A DNA stretch of 64,000 nt from Mycobacterium sp. E183 (lineage in GTDB: Bacteria; Actinomycetota; Actinomycetes; Mycobacteriales; Mycobacteriaceae): contig NZ_LZJN01000057.1 of the NCBI RefSeq assembly GCF_001667735.1, positions 22,997-86,996 of the forward strand, given 5' to 3'. Shown here in pieces: positions 8,332-17,325 of this stretch. The notes beneath the pieces were generated by a model. It was not told where the DNA came from and searched no databases. It was given only the letters and a program-made list of their open reading frames with translations. Both the position numbers and the translations under genes were made by a program. Every line of letters begins with the position of its first letter. Position 1 is the stretch's first letter.

Positions 8332-8357
8332 CGAAGCTAGCCGATCGGCTAGCTTCG
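8332..8357. promoter_or_regulatory. 26-bp perfect palindrome, probable TetR operator
   Basis: The 13-bp arms CGAAGCTAGCCGA and TCGGCTAGCTTCG are exact reverse complements with no spacer. It sits between the membrane operon (start 8290, minus) and the TetR gene (start 8385, plus), 41 and 27 nt from the two starts. Probably a shared operator. Confidence 0.75.
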
Positions 8358-8384
8358 GTCAAGGGCATCGTCTAGTCTCGGTGC

Positions 8385-8987
8385 GTGGGAACAGCGCGGC
8401 AACACCTCACCGGCGAGCAATTCTGGCTGATCGAGCACAGCCCGGCCCGGACGCGGGTACTCGATGCCGCGCTGGATCTGTTCGCTATGCACGGTGTCAG
8501 CGGCACGTCGCTGCAGATGATCGCCGACGCCGTCGGCATCACGAAAGCTGCTGTCTACCATCAGTTCCGGACCAAAGAGCAGATCGTCATCGCCGTGACC
8601 GAGCGCGAGCTCGGCCGGCTCGAGCCGGCACTCGAGGAGGCCGAAGCGTACGACGACGGCCCGCAAGCGCGAGATGCCTTGCTGGTCCGCGTGATTGAGA
8701 TGGCCGTCCGTGACCGCCGGCTGGTGCGCACGCTGCAATTCGATCCCGTCGTAGTCCGATTGCTGGCCGAACACAAGCCGTTTCAGCTCTTCATGGACCG
8801 CCTGTACCGGGTGCTGCTCAGCGATGCCGGTCTGGACGGACGGATCGAAGCGGCCATGTTCTCCGGCGCGCTCAGCACCGCCGTCATGCATCCGCTGGTC
8901 GCCGACATCGACGACGACACATTGCTCGACCGGGTCACCGATTTGAGCCGACGCCTGCTGGGTCTGCCACGGGAAGGCCGCGGCTGA
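8385..8987 (+). CDS. TetR-family transcriptional regulator
   Basis: A 200-residue TetR regulator with helix-turn-helix at about residues 38-65 (GTSLQMIADAVGITKAAVYH). It is divergent from the oxidase-like membrane operon and its promoter region contains a 26-bp perfect palindrome, so repression of that operon and of itself is the simplest reading. GTG at 8385 is the in-frame start. No clear ribosome-binding site is seen, so the transcript may be leaderless. Confidence 0.9.
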   Translation: MGTARQHLTGEQFWLIEHSPARTRVLDAALDLFAMHGVSGTSLQMIADAVGITKAAVYHQFRTKEQIVIAVTERELGRLEPALEEAEAYDDGPQARDALLVRVIEMAVRDRRLVRTLQFDPVVVRLLAEHKPFQLFMDRLYRVLLSDAGLDGRIEAAMFSGALSTAVMHPLVADIDDDTLLDRVTDLSRRLLGLPREGRG

Positions 8988-8992
8988 CGCGG

Positions 8993-9394
8993 CTACGTGT
9001 CAGCGCGGACCCAACTGGCTATGCCGTCGTGAGCAATACAAATCAGGAACAAACCGTCAGGTGCCTGCGCGACGTAGTTCAGGTAGTTCTGGCAGTTTGC
9101 GTTCTCCTCCTTGACCCCCGCCATCGGAGGTGAGCGGAACCAACGCGGCTGGTACCTCCTCGGCGAGCCGCAGAACATCAAGCGTCCGGGCTCCGAGGCG
9201 AACGAGACATAACCGTCGGCGACGCCGAAGGCGTAATAGGAGGTGTTGTCACACGGCGCACCTAGAACCTGATGCGGCATGATCCCCGGGGTGCAGGCGG
9301 GGTAGTCGCAGACCGTCGGCCCCGCGAAGGATGGCGGCGCCGCCAGCAGGCCGGCGCCGACCAACGCGGCTGCCATCGCCACGATGAATCGCAC
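8993..9394 (-). CDS. Small secreted Cys-containing protein
   Basis: About 133 residues. A signal peptide (VRFIVAMAAALVGAGLLAAP, then SFAG) is followed by a compact domain with six Cys (VCDYPACTPG, GAPCDNTSYYAFGV, LMFCGSP, ENANCQNYLN, FLICIAHDG), suggesting disulfides outside the membrane. The start is uncertain: ATG 9376, GTG 9394 and GTG 9412 are possible, and I used 9394 because it gives a charged residue before the hydrophobic core. Function unknown. It converges with the TetR gene; the two stops are only a few bases apart. Confidence 0.65.
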   Translation of the reverse strand: MRFIVAMAAALVGAGLLAAPPSFAGPTVCDYPACTPGIMPHQVLGAPCDNTSYYAFGVADGYVSFASEPGRLMFCGSPRRYQPRWFRSPPMAGVKEENANCQNYLNYVAQAPDGLFLICIAHDGIASWVRADT

Positions 9395-9642
9395 CCAATT
9401 ACTTTGCCACACCCGAAAAGAAAATTCTCCTGCTTGGAGAAGATCACTTCGGGCAACCGGGGGTGGGCGCCAGGCCGTCTCGAACGCCGCTCCGCGCGCC
9501 TCCCGGGGGGAGCAGTTCCGCATGTCAGGGGCACAACCCAGCCGTCCGGTGAAGGCGTTGACCCCAGGTCGGAGTGATAAGCTTCCTCCCCGTGCACGAT
9601 CCGGTGGGACCCGACACCGACGATTGTGGTGACCCGAGGGAT

Positions 9643-10395
9643 ATGACCGATCCCGACGAACCGCGGTCAAACGCAGGGGCTGAGAGCGGCGACGTAGCGG
9701 CCGCATCCGGAGAGCATCCGGAAGAAGACGAAGTTGCCAAGGCTGAAGCGCGCGCCGCGGCGGCTCGGGCGCGCCTGGAGAGCCTGCGCGGGGCAGCCGA
9801 AACCGAGGACGCGGGGGACGACGCCCACGACGTCGAGCAGCGATCCGCGACGTCCACGCGGAAACGGCTACGTTTGCCGCGACGACCCAGGCGGCCACGG
9901 TGGCTACGGCGCCCAGGGCGGAAGACTGTAGCCGCCGGCATCGGCATCGTTCTCTTCTCCACTTCTCTCGCCGCGAGCGGCTACATGCTGTGGCAGCATC
10001 ACACCGCGTTGCATAATCGCCAACTCGCCGCGGAGTTCAGTGCAGCCGCCCGGCAAGGGATTAAGGCCTTCATGTCGATTGACCCCGATCACGCCAAGGA
10101 GAGTGTCCAGCGCGCCATCGATGCCTCCACGGGCGACCAGAAGGACCAGCTCTCCGTGCTGTCGCCCCTGATGGTCAAGAGGGCCGAGGAGACTAAGGTC
10201 GGCGCCAAGGTCACCATCGAAGCCGTCGCCGTCCAGTCGTTTAGCGACAATTCCGGAGTCGTGCTTGTGGCGGCGAAAACCGATCCCATTGGGCCAGATA
10301 CCGCCAAACCGCCGCCCGCCCTGTTTCGGCTCAGCGTCAATATGGACCGCGACGGCGGCCAGCTCAAGATGTCGAAAGTTGAATTCGTGCGATGA
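9643..10395 (+). CDS. Mce-associated membrane protein (Mas), pair 1 first gene
   Basis: A 250-residue protein with an acidic, Ala/Glu-rich and probably coiled N-terminal region (EVAKAEARAAAARARLESLR), a basic stretch, one membrane helix (TVAAGIGIVLFSTSLAASGY) and an extracytoplasmic domain. It is clearly related to the protein encoded at 26279: both share SGYM-W at the helix end, AARQG, and a closing KMS-VEF. Mce-associated proteins support Mce transporters at the envelope. ATG 9643 has GAGGG upstream, and the stop overlaps the next start (ATGA). Confidence 0.85.
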   Translation: MTDPDEPRSNAGAESGDVAAASGEHPEEDEVAKAEARAAAARARLESLRGAAETEDAGDDAHDVEQRSATSTRKRLRLPRRPRRPRWLRRPGRKTVAAGIGIVLFSTSLAASGYMLWQHHTALHNRQLAAEFSAAARQGIKAFMSIDPDHAKESVQRAIDASTGDQKDQLSVLSPLMVKRAEETKVGAKVTIEAVAVQSFSDNSGVVLVAAKTDPIGPDTAKPPPALFRLSVNMDRDGGQLKMSKVEFVR

Positions 10396-11033
10396 CTGTC
10401 GAACCCGGCTCGCCGCCGGACGGGACCGGAAAGGCGATTGACGGCGCCCATACTTCGCCCGACGGCGAGGACGGACTGGCGCGCGCTGGAGTGGGACCGG
10501 CGCGCTTGCACCGGCTGGCGGAGATCGGGCGCCGGGGCCGCCGGTATGCGGCGAGGTGGCGTTCGATCGTCGCGACAACGTTGGTTATTGCCGCACTGGG
10601 AGTCGCTGGCGGCGTGTACTTCATCGTGTACCGGCCGGATCAGCAGGTCGACGATGTGGCGGCGCACCGGGCGATCCAGGCGGCGTCAGATGGCGCCGTG
10701 GCGGTGTTGTCGTATTCCTATGACCATTTGAACCGCGATTTCACCAACGCGAAGTCACATCTCACCGGTGACCTTCTGAGGTATTACAGCAAATTCAGCG
10801 ACGATGTCGTCGCGCCGACGGCGCAGAAGGGACAGCTGACGGCCTCTGCCAAGGTGATTCGGGCCGCAATCTCGGAATTGCATCCCGATTCGGCCGTCGT
10901 GCTGGTTTTCGTCGACCAGACGACGAAAAGCGAGCAAAAGAAGGATCCTGAGAACACGCAGAGCAGCGTCCTGGTCACGCTGTGGAAAGTCAACGGCTCC
11001 TGGCTGATCGCGAAATTCGACCCCTCCGGATGA
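10392..11033 (+). CDS. Mce-associated membrane protein (Mas), pair 1 second gene
   Basis: A 213-residue protein with a basic cytoplasmic segment, a membrane helix at about residues 57-77 (SIVATTLVIAALGVAGGVYF), then a VirB8/NTF2-like extracytoplasmic domain with the family pattern AVAVLSYSYDHLNRDF, AKSHLTGDL and VLVTLWKVNGSWLIAKFDP. It is cotranslated with the preceding gene and paralogous to the protein at 27130. It lies on the opposite strand to the mce operon, beyond mceF. Confidence 0.85.
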   Translation: MTVEPGSPPDGTGKAIDGAHTSPDGEDGLARAGVGPARLHRLAEIGRRGRRYAARWRSIVATTLVIAALGVAGGVYFIVYRPDQQVDDVAAHRAIQAASDGAVAVLSYSYDHLNRDFTNAKSHLTGDLLRYYSKFSDDVVAPTAQKGQLTASAKVIRAAISELHPDSAVVLVFVDQTTKSEQKKDPENTQSSVLVTLWKVNGSWLIAKFDPSG

Positions 11034-11164
11034 GCGCGGCTGATCTTGCCCTAACCGTTAACCGGCGGCCCGAAGCGGTGTAACGTCATCGCTCAAGAGC
11101 GCCGCAACCGACGGCGAAAAGGTGCCACAGGCACTCTCGGATTACCCGGTTCGAGGAGCAGCCG

Positions 11165-11686
11165 ATGCGTCCAGCCAAAACACTCAGCACTGCAACGCTG
11201 GTGGCTCTCACCGCCTTCGGCGGTCTGAGCACTGCGCCCACGGCCAAGGCTATAACCAAGGAAGACGTGGCGATCAATGGGACTTACCGTGCCACGTCCA
11301 TCGGCGACTGGGCCCAGAGAAATGACCAGTACTTCGGCGAACCGACGGTCTACCAAGTATGGACCATCAACTCGACGTGCGAAACCACCCAGGAGTGCCA
11401 TGGCACGGTCACGAGCGACCAGGGTTGGAGCGCGCCCATGTATATGAACGATGGCCAGATGTGGAAGGTGAAACGCGAAGTGCCGAACTGGGAGCGGTGC
11501 GAAGACGGTACCGCGTTCCCCGGGATGCAGGCCTTCTTTTTCTACCCGGTGAATGACAATGGTGGATTCCAACTCGGGTCGCGCGTCTTCTCGGGCAAGG
11601 ACAAGACCGTCGGCCCAAGCGGCGCCTGCGGGCAGAACAATTGGCTTGATATCACGATGCCGTTGCGCCTGGACCAGCTCTCCTGA
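11165..11686 (+). CDS. Hypothetical secreted protein next to mceF
   Basis: A 173-residue protein with a signal peptide (KTLSTATLVALTAFGGL, AxA site APTAKA about residue 28). The mature part has four Cys, arranged as STCETTQECHG, WERCEDG and SGACGQNNW, consistent with two disulfides, and a Trp/Tyr-rich beta-type sequence. It is of a type I associate with mycobacterial envelope proteins but cannot name. It follows the first Mas pair on the same strand after a 131-nt gap and converges with mceF, so a role in the Mce envelope complex is possible. Confidence 0.75.
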   Translation: MRPAKTLSTATLVALTAFGGLSTAPTAKAITKEDVAINGTYRATSIGDWAQRNDQYFGEPTVYQVWTINSTCETTQECHGTVTSDQGWSAPMYMNDGQMWKVKREVPNWERCEDGTAFPGMQAFFFYPVNDNGGFQLGSRVFSGKDKTVGPSGACGQNNWLDITMPLRLDQLS

Positions 11687-11741
11687 CCGGGCGGTCGTAG
11701 CCGCAGGCCAGCCCTGCCGACCGCTTCATGTCGGGGCGAAT

Positions 11742-13499
11742 TCAGGTGGGAAGCATGTCCTTCCACGTCCTGGGCGCTTTCGGAGCAACGAGGTCCGACT
11801 GCTGATACAGCTTCCCATCCGGGCCGACATAACGACCGGTGCGCGGATCGTACTTTGCCACCACGACCGAGGGCGCGGGTTTGGATGCGTTGGCTCCGAA
11901 CGAGCTTGGCGCAGCCTGGGGTCCTCCGCCGCCAGCTGTGTCTGCAGGTGCCGAATCGGAAGGAACGGGTGGGGCCGGCGGCGGTGCCGGCGCAGCGGGC
12001 GGTGCGGGAAGCTCTCCCGGCGCAGGGACGTCGAGTGGCGCGAAGGGCGGAAGGTCCGCCGACATTCTCGACATGGGCGCCAGCGCAGGGGGTCCGGACG
12101 AAGGCATGGGCGGTACAGCAGCTCCCACCGTGCCCGGTGGGGGATTTTCACCCCGGGGCCCCGCGGGTGCGCCGCGCGGCACCGCCCCAGGCGGCAGCGG
12201 CGTTCCCTCGACTGGGCCGAAAATCCTGTCGTTGGTGGTGATCCGGTCATCGGGCGGGACGCCCTGGGCTAGTAGATTCGGATCCAGCGGATAGGGACCG
12301 AGGGCGTGCTGGCGCATCGCCAGCGGCATGAACGGCTTGTCGCTGTTACAGATTTCGACGGTCGGCGCCCGCTTACCCGGGTGACCCATGCAGGGGTAGT
12401 TGCGGGCGCCGCGAACCGCGATCGGTGAATCCTGCGGGAGTTTGCAATACAACCCGTCCGGTGTGTCCATGTCGGTGAGGTCGTCCGGGGATCGCCATGT
12501 GTTGGGCGGCATGAAGCCGACCGTGCAGATGGGTGGATCCTCGACCGTGGCTGCGAAGTCACCGTAAGCCCTACCGTCGGGGTGGTTCTCACCCGCAGCG
12601 GCCTGCTCGATCGCGACGCCCGACGGAAGCAATACGAGCAGCTGCTCGAGCGAGGGATGGTAGGTGACGCCGATCTGGCCGATGGTGGTGAGGTTGGCAA
12701 GCAACACCGGCAGTGTCGGTTTGATTTGTTCGAAAAGCCGGGAGGCTTCGTTCGCAGTCTCCGGACCCGTTTGCAGGATGGTGCGGAAGTGAGAATCGTT
12801 GGTCACCAGCGTATCCGAAATGCCCGCGAAGCTGCGCGCCCACGTTCTTATCGAATCGAGGGTGCGCGCCTGGGTGTCCAGCAGCGGCCCGGTGTCTTCG
12901 GTGAGGGCCCGGGTGCGATCGACCACGCCGTTGGCGTCGCGGGACAACGTCTGTGAGGAGTCGAGCAGTGACCCCAGGTCGTAACCGGAACCGTTGAAGC
13001 CCTGGAACGACTCGTCGAGTAATTGGCCGAGTTTGGTCTTCGGGATGCTCTGGACCAACGCATTGACCTGCTCGAGCATTGGGGCGACCGGTTGCGGAAT
13101 TGTCGTGTCGCGCATGGCAATAACCGAGCCGTCGTGCAGGTAGGGCGGCGAGTCGTTTCTGGGCCGAAGGTCCACGTACTGTTCACCCACCGCGGAGACA
13201 CTGAGCACCTCGGCGGTCAAGTCCGCGGGGACCTTGGGTGAAGTGCTAAGCGACAGCGTCGCTTTGGCGCCGGTCGGTGTCAAACCCACGGCGGTGACCT
13301 TGCCGAGCTGAACTCCACGATAGGTCACGTTGGAGAACCGATAGAGGCCGCCGGTGGCCGGCAGCTCCAGCGTCACCGTCATCCGACCGATGCCCAGTAG
13401 CGTCGGCGCTTGGATGTAGAACAGGACCATCGCGATCACGCCAATGGTCCCGGCGATCGCGAAGATCGCCAGCTGGATCCGAACGAAGCGCGTCAGCAT
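11742..13499 (-). CDS. mceF: MceF, MCE-family substrate-binding subunit
   Basis: A 585-residue MCE protein, last gene of the importer operon. It has an N-terminal membrane helix (IQLAIFAIAGTIGVIAMVLF), the MCE/MlaD domain (GLYRFSNVTYRGVQLGKVTAVG, then VSAVGEQYVDLRP), a long helical region that would build the transport needle, and an extended Pro-rich C-terminus (about residues 440-550). It ends with KYDPRTGRYVGPDGKLYQQS, a short module seen in several Mce subunits. The start directly follows the mceE stop. The number of this mce locus (mce1 to mce8) cannot be assigned from sequence alone. Confidence 0.93.
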   Translation of the reverse strand: MLTRFVRIQLAIFAIAGTIGVIAMVLFYIQAPTLLGIGRMTVTLELPATGGLYRFSNVTYRGVQLGKVTAVGLTPTGAKATLSLSTSPKVPADLTAEVLSVSAVGEQYVDLRPRNDSPPYLHDGSVIAMRDTTIPQPVAPMLEQVNALVQSIPKTKLGQLLDESFQGFNGSGYDLGSLLDSSQTLSRDANGVVDRTRALTEDTGPLLDTQARTLDSIRTWARSFAGISDTLVTNDSHFRTILQTGPETANEASRLFEQIKPTLPVLLANLTTIGQIGVTYHPSLEQLLVLLPSGVAIEQAAAGENHPDGRAYGDFAATVEDPPICTVGFMPPNTWRSPDDLTDMDTPDGLYCKLPQDSPIAVRGARNYPCMGHPGKRAPTVEICNSDKPFMPLAMRQHALGPYPLDPNLLAQGVPPDDRITTNDRIFGPVEGTPLPPGAVPRGAPAGPRGENPPPGTVGAAVPPMPSSGPPALAPMSRMSADLPPFAPLDVPAPGELPAPPAAPAPPPAPPVPSDSAPADTAGGGGPQAAPSSFGANASKPAPSVVVAKYDPRTGRYVGPDGKLYQQSDLVAPKAPRTWKDMLPT

Positions 13500-14798
13500 C
13501 TATCCACCGGCTCCCGTTCCAGGCGCCTCTGCGGGCGCCGGCGTCTGACCAGGACCCGCGTCGGGCGGCGAGGCCGCAGCCGGCGGAGGTCCGGGTAGCG
13601 GTCCATAATTGCCCGGCCCCGGCCCCGGTCCCGGTACCGCACCCGGCGGTGGCGGGGGCAGCGGTAAGGCATCGGGATCGATCCACGGCGGCCGTAGCGG
13701 GTTATGCAGCGGATCGAGTGTGTAATTCAGGCGATACGGGTCCCCGGGCACCGGCGGCTCGGGCATATCCAGCTGTCCCCAGTGGGTGCCTAGCAACAAG
13801 CCCCTCTTAAGCCGGGGAATCGTCAGGTCGAAGTCGAAATGCAGGTTGAAGAAGTCGCCTCGGACCGCTCGGTCGACAAAGTTCTGCGTGAACGGGAACA
13901 CGAACGACCCCGCGATGGCCGCGCCGAACTCCGGTCCGACGTCGGCGAGCGCCTTGATGGTCGGCTCCAGGTTTTTGAGGTTCGTGACGAGATCGGCCTG
14001 GGCATCGTTGACCAGTCTGTTGGCGGTGTTGCTGAACACACGGAGGTGGTCCAGCGCGGCCGTCAGACGAGGCCGCTCCCTGGTCAACACCTCGAGCGCC
14101 GGCGGTATTTTACGCAGCGCATCGGTAAGAACGTCGCGTTGGTCGGCGAACGTTGCCGACAGCCGATTCAGCGCCTGGATGGAGGCGACGATGTCGTCGC
14201 GCTGGTCGTCCAAAGTCCCGACGAACGTGTCCAGGCGGGTAATCAAATCACGCACGGCGCCCTCGTGCCCGGACAGGGCGGCCGAGAAGTTGTGGATGAC
14301 CTCCCCGATCTGTCCCAGTCCACCGCCGTTGACGACCGCGCCCAGCGACGACAGCGTCTGCTCGGTCGACGGGTAGGCCGATGACCGACTCAGCGGGATG
14401 GTGGCGCCCGGCTGCAGCCGTCCGCTTCCCTGCTGACCCGGCGGAGTATTGAGCTCCACATGCATCGAGCCCAGCAGGCTCGTCTGACCGACGGTGGCCA
14501 CCACATTGGCTGGGACCACCACATCGCGCTTGACCGAGATCTCGACGTCCGCGTGCCAGCCTTGCACCTTCATCGCACCGACACTGCCGACGACGACGTC
14601 ATCGATCATCACCGGCGAATTCGACTCCATCGTACCGACATTCGGGAGTTCGACGTGGTAGATGTTGGCCCCTGGCCCGCGTCCGACCGCGCCGGGTAGC
14701 GGTAGCGAATTCAGGCCGTGAAATGCGCATCCCGTGGCCGTCACCACCACGCAACAGCCGGTGGCGAATACCCGCTTGGCCGCAACCCGTGCGCTCAT
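13500..14798 (-). CDS. mceE: MceE, MCE-family lipoprotein subunit
   Basis: A 432-residue MCE subunit with a lipoprotein signal (VFATGCCVVVTATGC, likely acylated Cys24), as expected for the E subunit. The MCE domain follows (VELPNVGTMESNSPVMIDDV, GQTSLLGSMHVEL), then a helical region and a Pro/Ala/Gly-rich tail from about residue 375. Its start overlaps the mceD stop by 4 nt (ATGA). The acylated Cys would anchor this part of the Mce needle to a membrane. Confidence 0.93.
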   Translation of the reverse strand: MSARVAAKRVFATGCCVVVTATGCAFHGLNSLPLPGAVGRGPGANIYHVELPNVGTMESNSPVMIDDVVVGSVGAMKVQGWHADVEISVKRDVVVPANVVATVGQTSLLGSMHVELNTPPGQQGSGRLQPGATIPLSRSSAYPSTEQTLSSLGAVVNGGGLGQIGEVIHNFSAALSGHEGAVRDLITRLDTFVGTLDDQRDDIVASIQALNRLSATFADQRDVLTDALRKIPPALEVLTRERPRLTAALDHLRVFSNTANRLVNDAQADLVTNLKNLEPTIKALADVGPEFGAAIAGSFVFPFTQNFVDRAVRGDFFNLHFDFDLTIPRLKRGLLLGTHWGQLDMPEPPVPGDPYRLNYTLDPLHNPLRPPWIDPDALPLPPPPPGAVPGPGPGPGNYGPLPGPPPAAASPPDAGPGQTPAPAEAPGTGAGG

Positions 14799-16210
14799 TG
14801 TTGTGGCCCTCCGTCTGGCAGCAGCATGCCCGACACGCTGGGCGCCGGCGGTGGTGGCGGTGTCGAAGGCGGGGGCGGCAGCGGCATCGCCGCGCCCGGT
14901 ATCCGCTCCGGCGGCACCGCCCCCGGGGGGCCGACCGGATCGCCCGGCAGCCCGGTGTAGGCCGACACCGCGGGCGGAATCTCGGGCGGTCCGGGTTTCG
15001 GACCCTCGCCGCCGGGCGCCAGGCGCTGTTCGGTGTAGAGAACCTTGGACGGGTCAATCGACTTGTGTAGGAACGGGTTGATGGGAATGGGCGAGTTATT
15101 CCAGTTGGTCTGCCGCAGTCCGGGTCCGAGGAACAGCGAGCACAGCTTGCCGGATTCGACCGCCGTGATGTTCTCGATGGCGCCGATTTGCGTGCAGCCC
15201 GGTACGGACAGCAGAACCTGACCGCCCCATGTCGGATTCGCCGCATTCATGAGCCCGAATCCTCCGATGATGGTTCCGGTGTCGGCGTTGTAGTCGTTGA
15301 AGAAGTTGCCGAACGCGTTCGGCGCCGCGTGCAGGATGTTTTCCAGGGCCATGTGGTGATCGACCAGGTTCTGCGTGACATCGGCCAGCCTGGCGATTTG
15401 CTCGCTGGTCTGGTTGCGAGTCCCGGCGATGAATCGCTGCACCTCGCCGACCGCCGTCGACAGATCGGTCAGAGCCGCGTCCAGTTCGGATTTGCTGTCA
15501 TTGACCACACTGGTGAGCGTGGCCAGGCGGTCATTGAACTGCACGAGCTGGACGTTGCTGTCGCGCAGGGCGCCGACAAAGGTCTGCAGGTTTTTGATGA
15601 TGTCGACGATGTTGCCGCTGCCGTTGGCGAGGATCCGGCCCACGCCCGACAATTGACCGAGCGTCTGGCGCAGCTTGTCGCCGTTGCCGTCGAGCGCATT
15701 GGCGGCGCTGTCGATGAATCGGCCCACCGACGTGCCCGATACCCCGCTCTTGGGACCCAAATCCGTTGCCAGCCGCATCAACTGGGTTTTGACCTCGTCC
15801 CACTCAACCGGCACCGCGGTCCGTTCGACCGGGATGACCGCCCCGTCGCGCATCACCGGCCCACTGTCGCGGTAAGCCGGCGTGAGCTGGACGTAGCGGG
15901 CAGCCACCAGATTCGGGGCGACGATAACGGCCTTCGCGTCGGCCGGGATGGGCACGCCGCGGTCGACCGTGAGGACCATCTTGGCCTGGGTGCCTTGCGG
16001 CGCAATGGACTTGATGCTGCCGACTTTGACGCCCGAGACCCGTACCTCGTCATGGGGATAGATCGCGGTGGCGGTGGTGAAGTAGGCGGTGATCGTTCGT
16101 GGGCCGAAAAACGTATTACGGACGAGCACGGCGGCGGCGGCAATTGTCAGCCCGACCAAGACAACCGCCGTGACGGCCGCCAGCCGCTTGCGCGGAATCC
16201 GGGAGGTCAT
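14795..16210 (-). CDS. mceD: MceD, MCE-family subunit
   Basis: A 471-residue MCE subunit starting at ATG 16210, which overlaps the mceC stop. It has an N-terminal membrane helix (AAVTAVVLVGLTIAAAAVLV), the MCE domain (YPHDEVRVSGVKVGSIKSIA, then VAARYVQLTP), a long coiled or helical stretch (about 200-300), and a strongly Pro-rich tail (about 390-465). Together with the other five subunits it would form the periplasm-spanning channel of the importer. Confidence 0.93.
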   Translation of the reverse strand: MTSRIPRKRLAAVTAVVLVGLTIAAAAVLVRNTFFGPRTITAYFTTATAIYPHDEVRVSGVKVGSIKSIAPQGTQAKMVLTVDRGVPIPADAKAVIVAPNLVAARYVQLTPAYRDSGPVMRDGAVIPVERTAVPVEWDEVKTQLMRLATDLGPKSGVSGTSVGRFIDSAANALDGNGDKLRQTLGQLSGVGRILANGSGNIVDIIKNLQTFVGALRDSNVQLVQFNDRLATLTSVVNDSKSELDAALTDLSTAVGEVQRFIAGTRNQTSEQIARLADVTQNLVDHHMALENILHAAPNAFGNFFNDYNADTGTIIGGFGLMNAANPTWGGQVLLSVPGCTQIGAIENITAVESGKLCSLFLGPGLRQTNWNNSPIPINPFLHKSIDPSKVLYTEQRLAPGGEGPKPGPPEIPPAVSAYTGLPGDPVGPPGAVPPERIPGAAMPLPPPPSTPPPPPAPSVSGMLLPDGGPQQ

Positions 16211-17325
16211 TGTGATCCCCCGATCCGTCCGCCCAACGTGCAGCCAGGGCACTGCGGAATGGAGTTGTACGGCCAGGGGGTCAGCGCCCGAGGTACCGGT
16301 GACGGGAAGCCCGGACCCTTTGAAGTATCGAAGGTGCGGAATCCCCAGAGGTAGTCGAAGAACTCCTGGAAAAGTTGCGGGACAAGGAAGTTCGGGACGA
16401 ACGCCTGGTAGGCGTACATACCGGCGATGGCCTCACCGACCGTGATCTGGAATTTGGCGAGGCCCGGAAGGGCTTTGCCGATGTTGTCGCGGTTCTTTTC
16501 CAAGACCGCGAGGACCCTGTTCAGCCTCTCCAGCGTTGGCGCCAAGGTGCTTTCGTTGTCGTGCACCAATGCCGTCAGCTGCTTGGCCACTGCCGAGGTG
16601 TTGGCCAGCAGGTCCACGATCTCTTGCCGGCGTGCGACCAGCACCTGGAGCAGGGAATCGGAGTTGAGGATGAGCTTGTTGACCTGCATGCTGCGTTCGG
16701 AAAGTATCCCGGTGACGTCGCCGGCGCTTTTGAATAACTCGCCCAGGTTCTTGTTACGGCTGTTGAGGGTTCGCGATAGCCGGGTGAGCGCGTCGAAGGC
16801 CGGCCCCATTTGGGGTGCGATCTGGTCGAGCGTTGCCGCCAGCGTGTCCAACGATTGATTCAGCGCGGCGGTGTTGGTGCCGGCCGTATCCGACGTGAAG
16901 TCGCTGACCGCTTCCGTCAGCGAGTACGGAGAAGAGGTGCGCGAGACGGGAATGAGAGCCATCGGGTGCATCGTGCCGGTGCCGGCGGACTCCACCGTCA
17001 GCATGCGCTCGCCGAGCAGTGTGCCCGTGCGGATGTGGGCGGACGTTTCCGAGCCGAGCAGGACGTTGCCCTTCATCGCGAACGTCACGAGAGCGTCGCC
17101 GTGCCGCAGCTTCACGTCCGACACCGTGCCGACCTTAATCCCCGACACGATTACCGGATTGCCCTTCGCTAGGCCGCCGGCTTCGGTGAACAGCGCCTGG
17201 TACCTGACCATCGTCGCCCATTGGATGAATCGGTCGGGTGACAGGCCGACCAGGATGACCATCACCGCCAGGATGACGCCGATGAAGCCAGGCTTGACGA
17301 GCTGAGCTCCGCGATACTTGAGCAT
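16207..17325 (-). CDS. mceC: MceC, MCE-family subunit
   Basis: A 372-residue MCE subunit. I chose ATG 17325, which overlaps the mceB stop by one base (TGATG), over an upstream GTG at 17340 inside mceB. Features are a membrane helix (GFIGVILAVMVILVGL), MCE domain (AGGLAKGNPVIVSGIKVGTV, GTLLGERMLTVE), and a helical region rich in Leu and Asn. Unlike MceD, E and F it has no long Pro-rich tail, ending in a short segment with two Cys (QCPGCTLGG). Confidence 0.93.
   Translation of the reverse strand: MLKYRGAQLVKPGFIGVILAVMVILVGLSPDRFIQWATMVRYQALFTEAGGLAKGNPVIVSGIKVGTVSDVKLRHGDALVTFAMKGNVLLGSETSAHIRTGTLLGERMLTVESAGTGTMHPMALIPVSRTSSPYSLTEAVSDFTSDTAGTNTAALNQSLDTLAATLDQIAPQMGPAFDALTRLSRTLNSRNKNLGELFKSAGDVTGILSERSMQVNKLILNSDSLLQVLVARRQEIVDLLANTSAVAKQLTALVHDNESTLAPTLERLNRVLAVLEKNRDNIGKALPGLAKFQITVGEAIAGMYAYQAFVPNFLVPQLFQEFFDYLWGFRTFDTSKGPGFPSPVPRALTPWPYNSIPQCPGCTLGGRIGGSQ

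Noticed and set aside
8977..8993. GCCGCG-N5-CGCGGC hairpin at the TetR/secreted-protein junction
   Set aside because: Overlaps both stop codons, short stem, no T-run; terminator role not supported.
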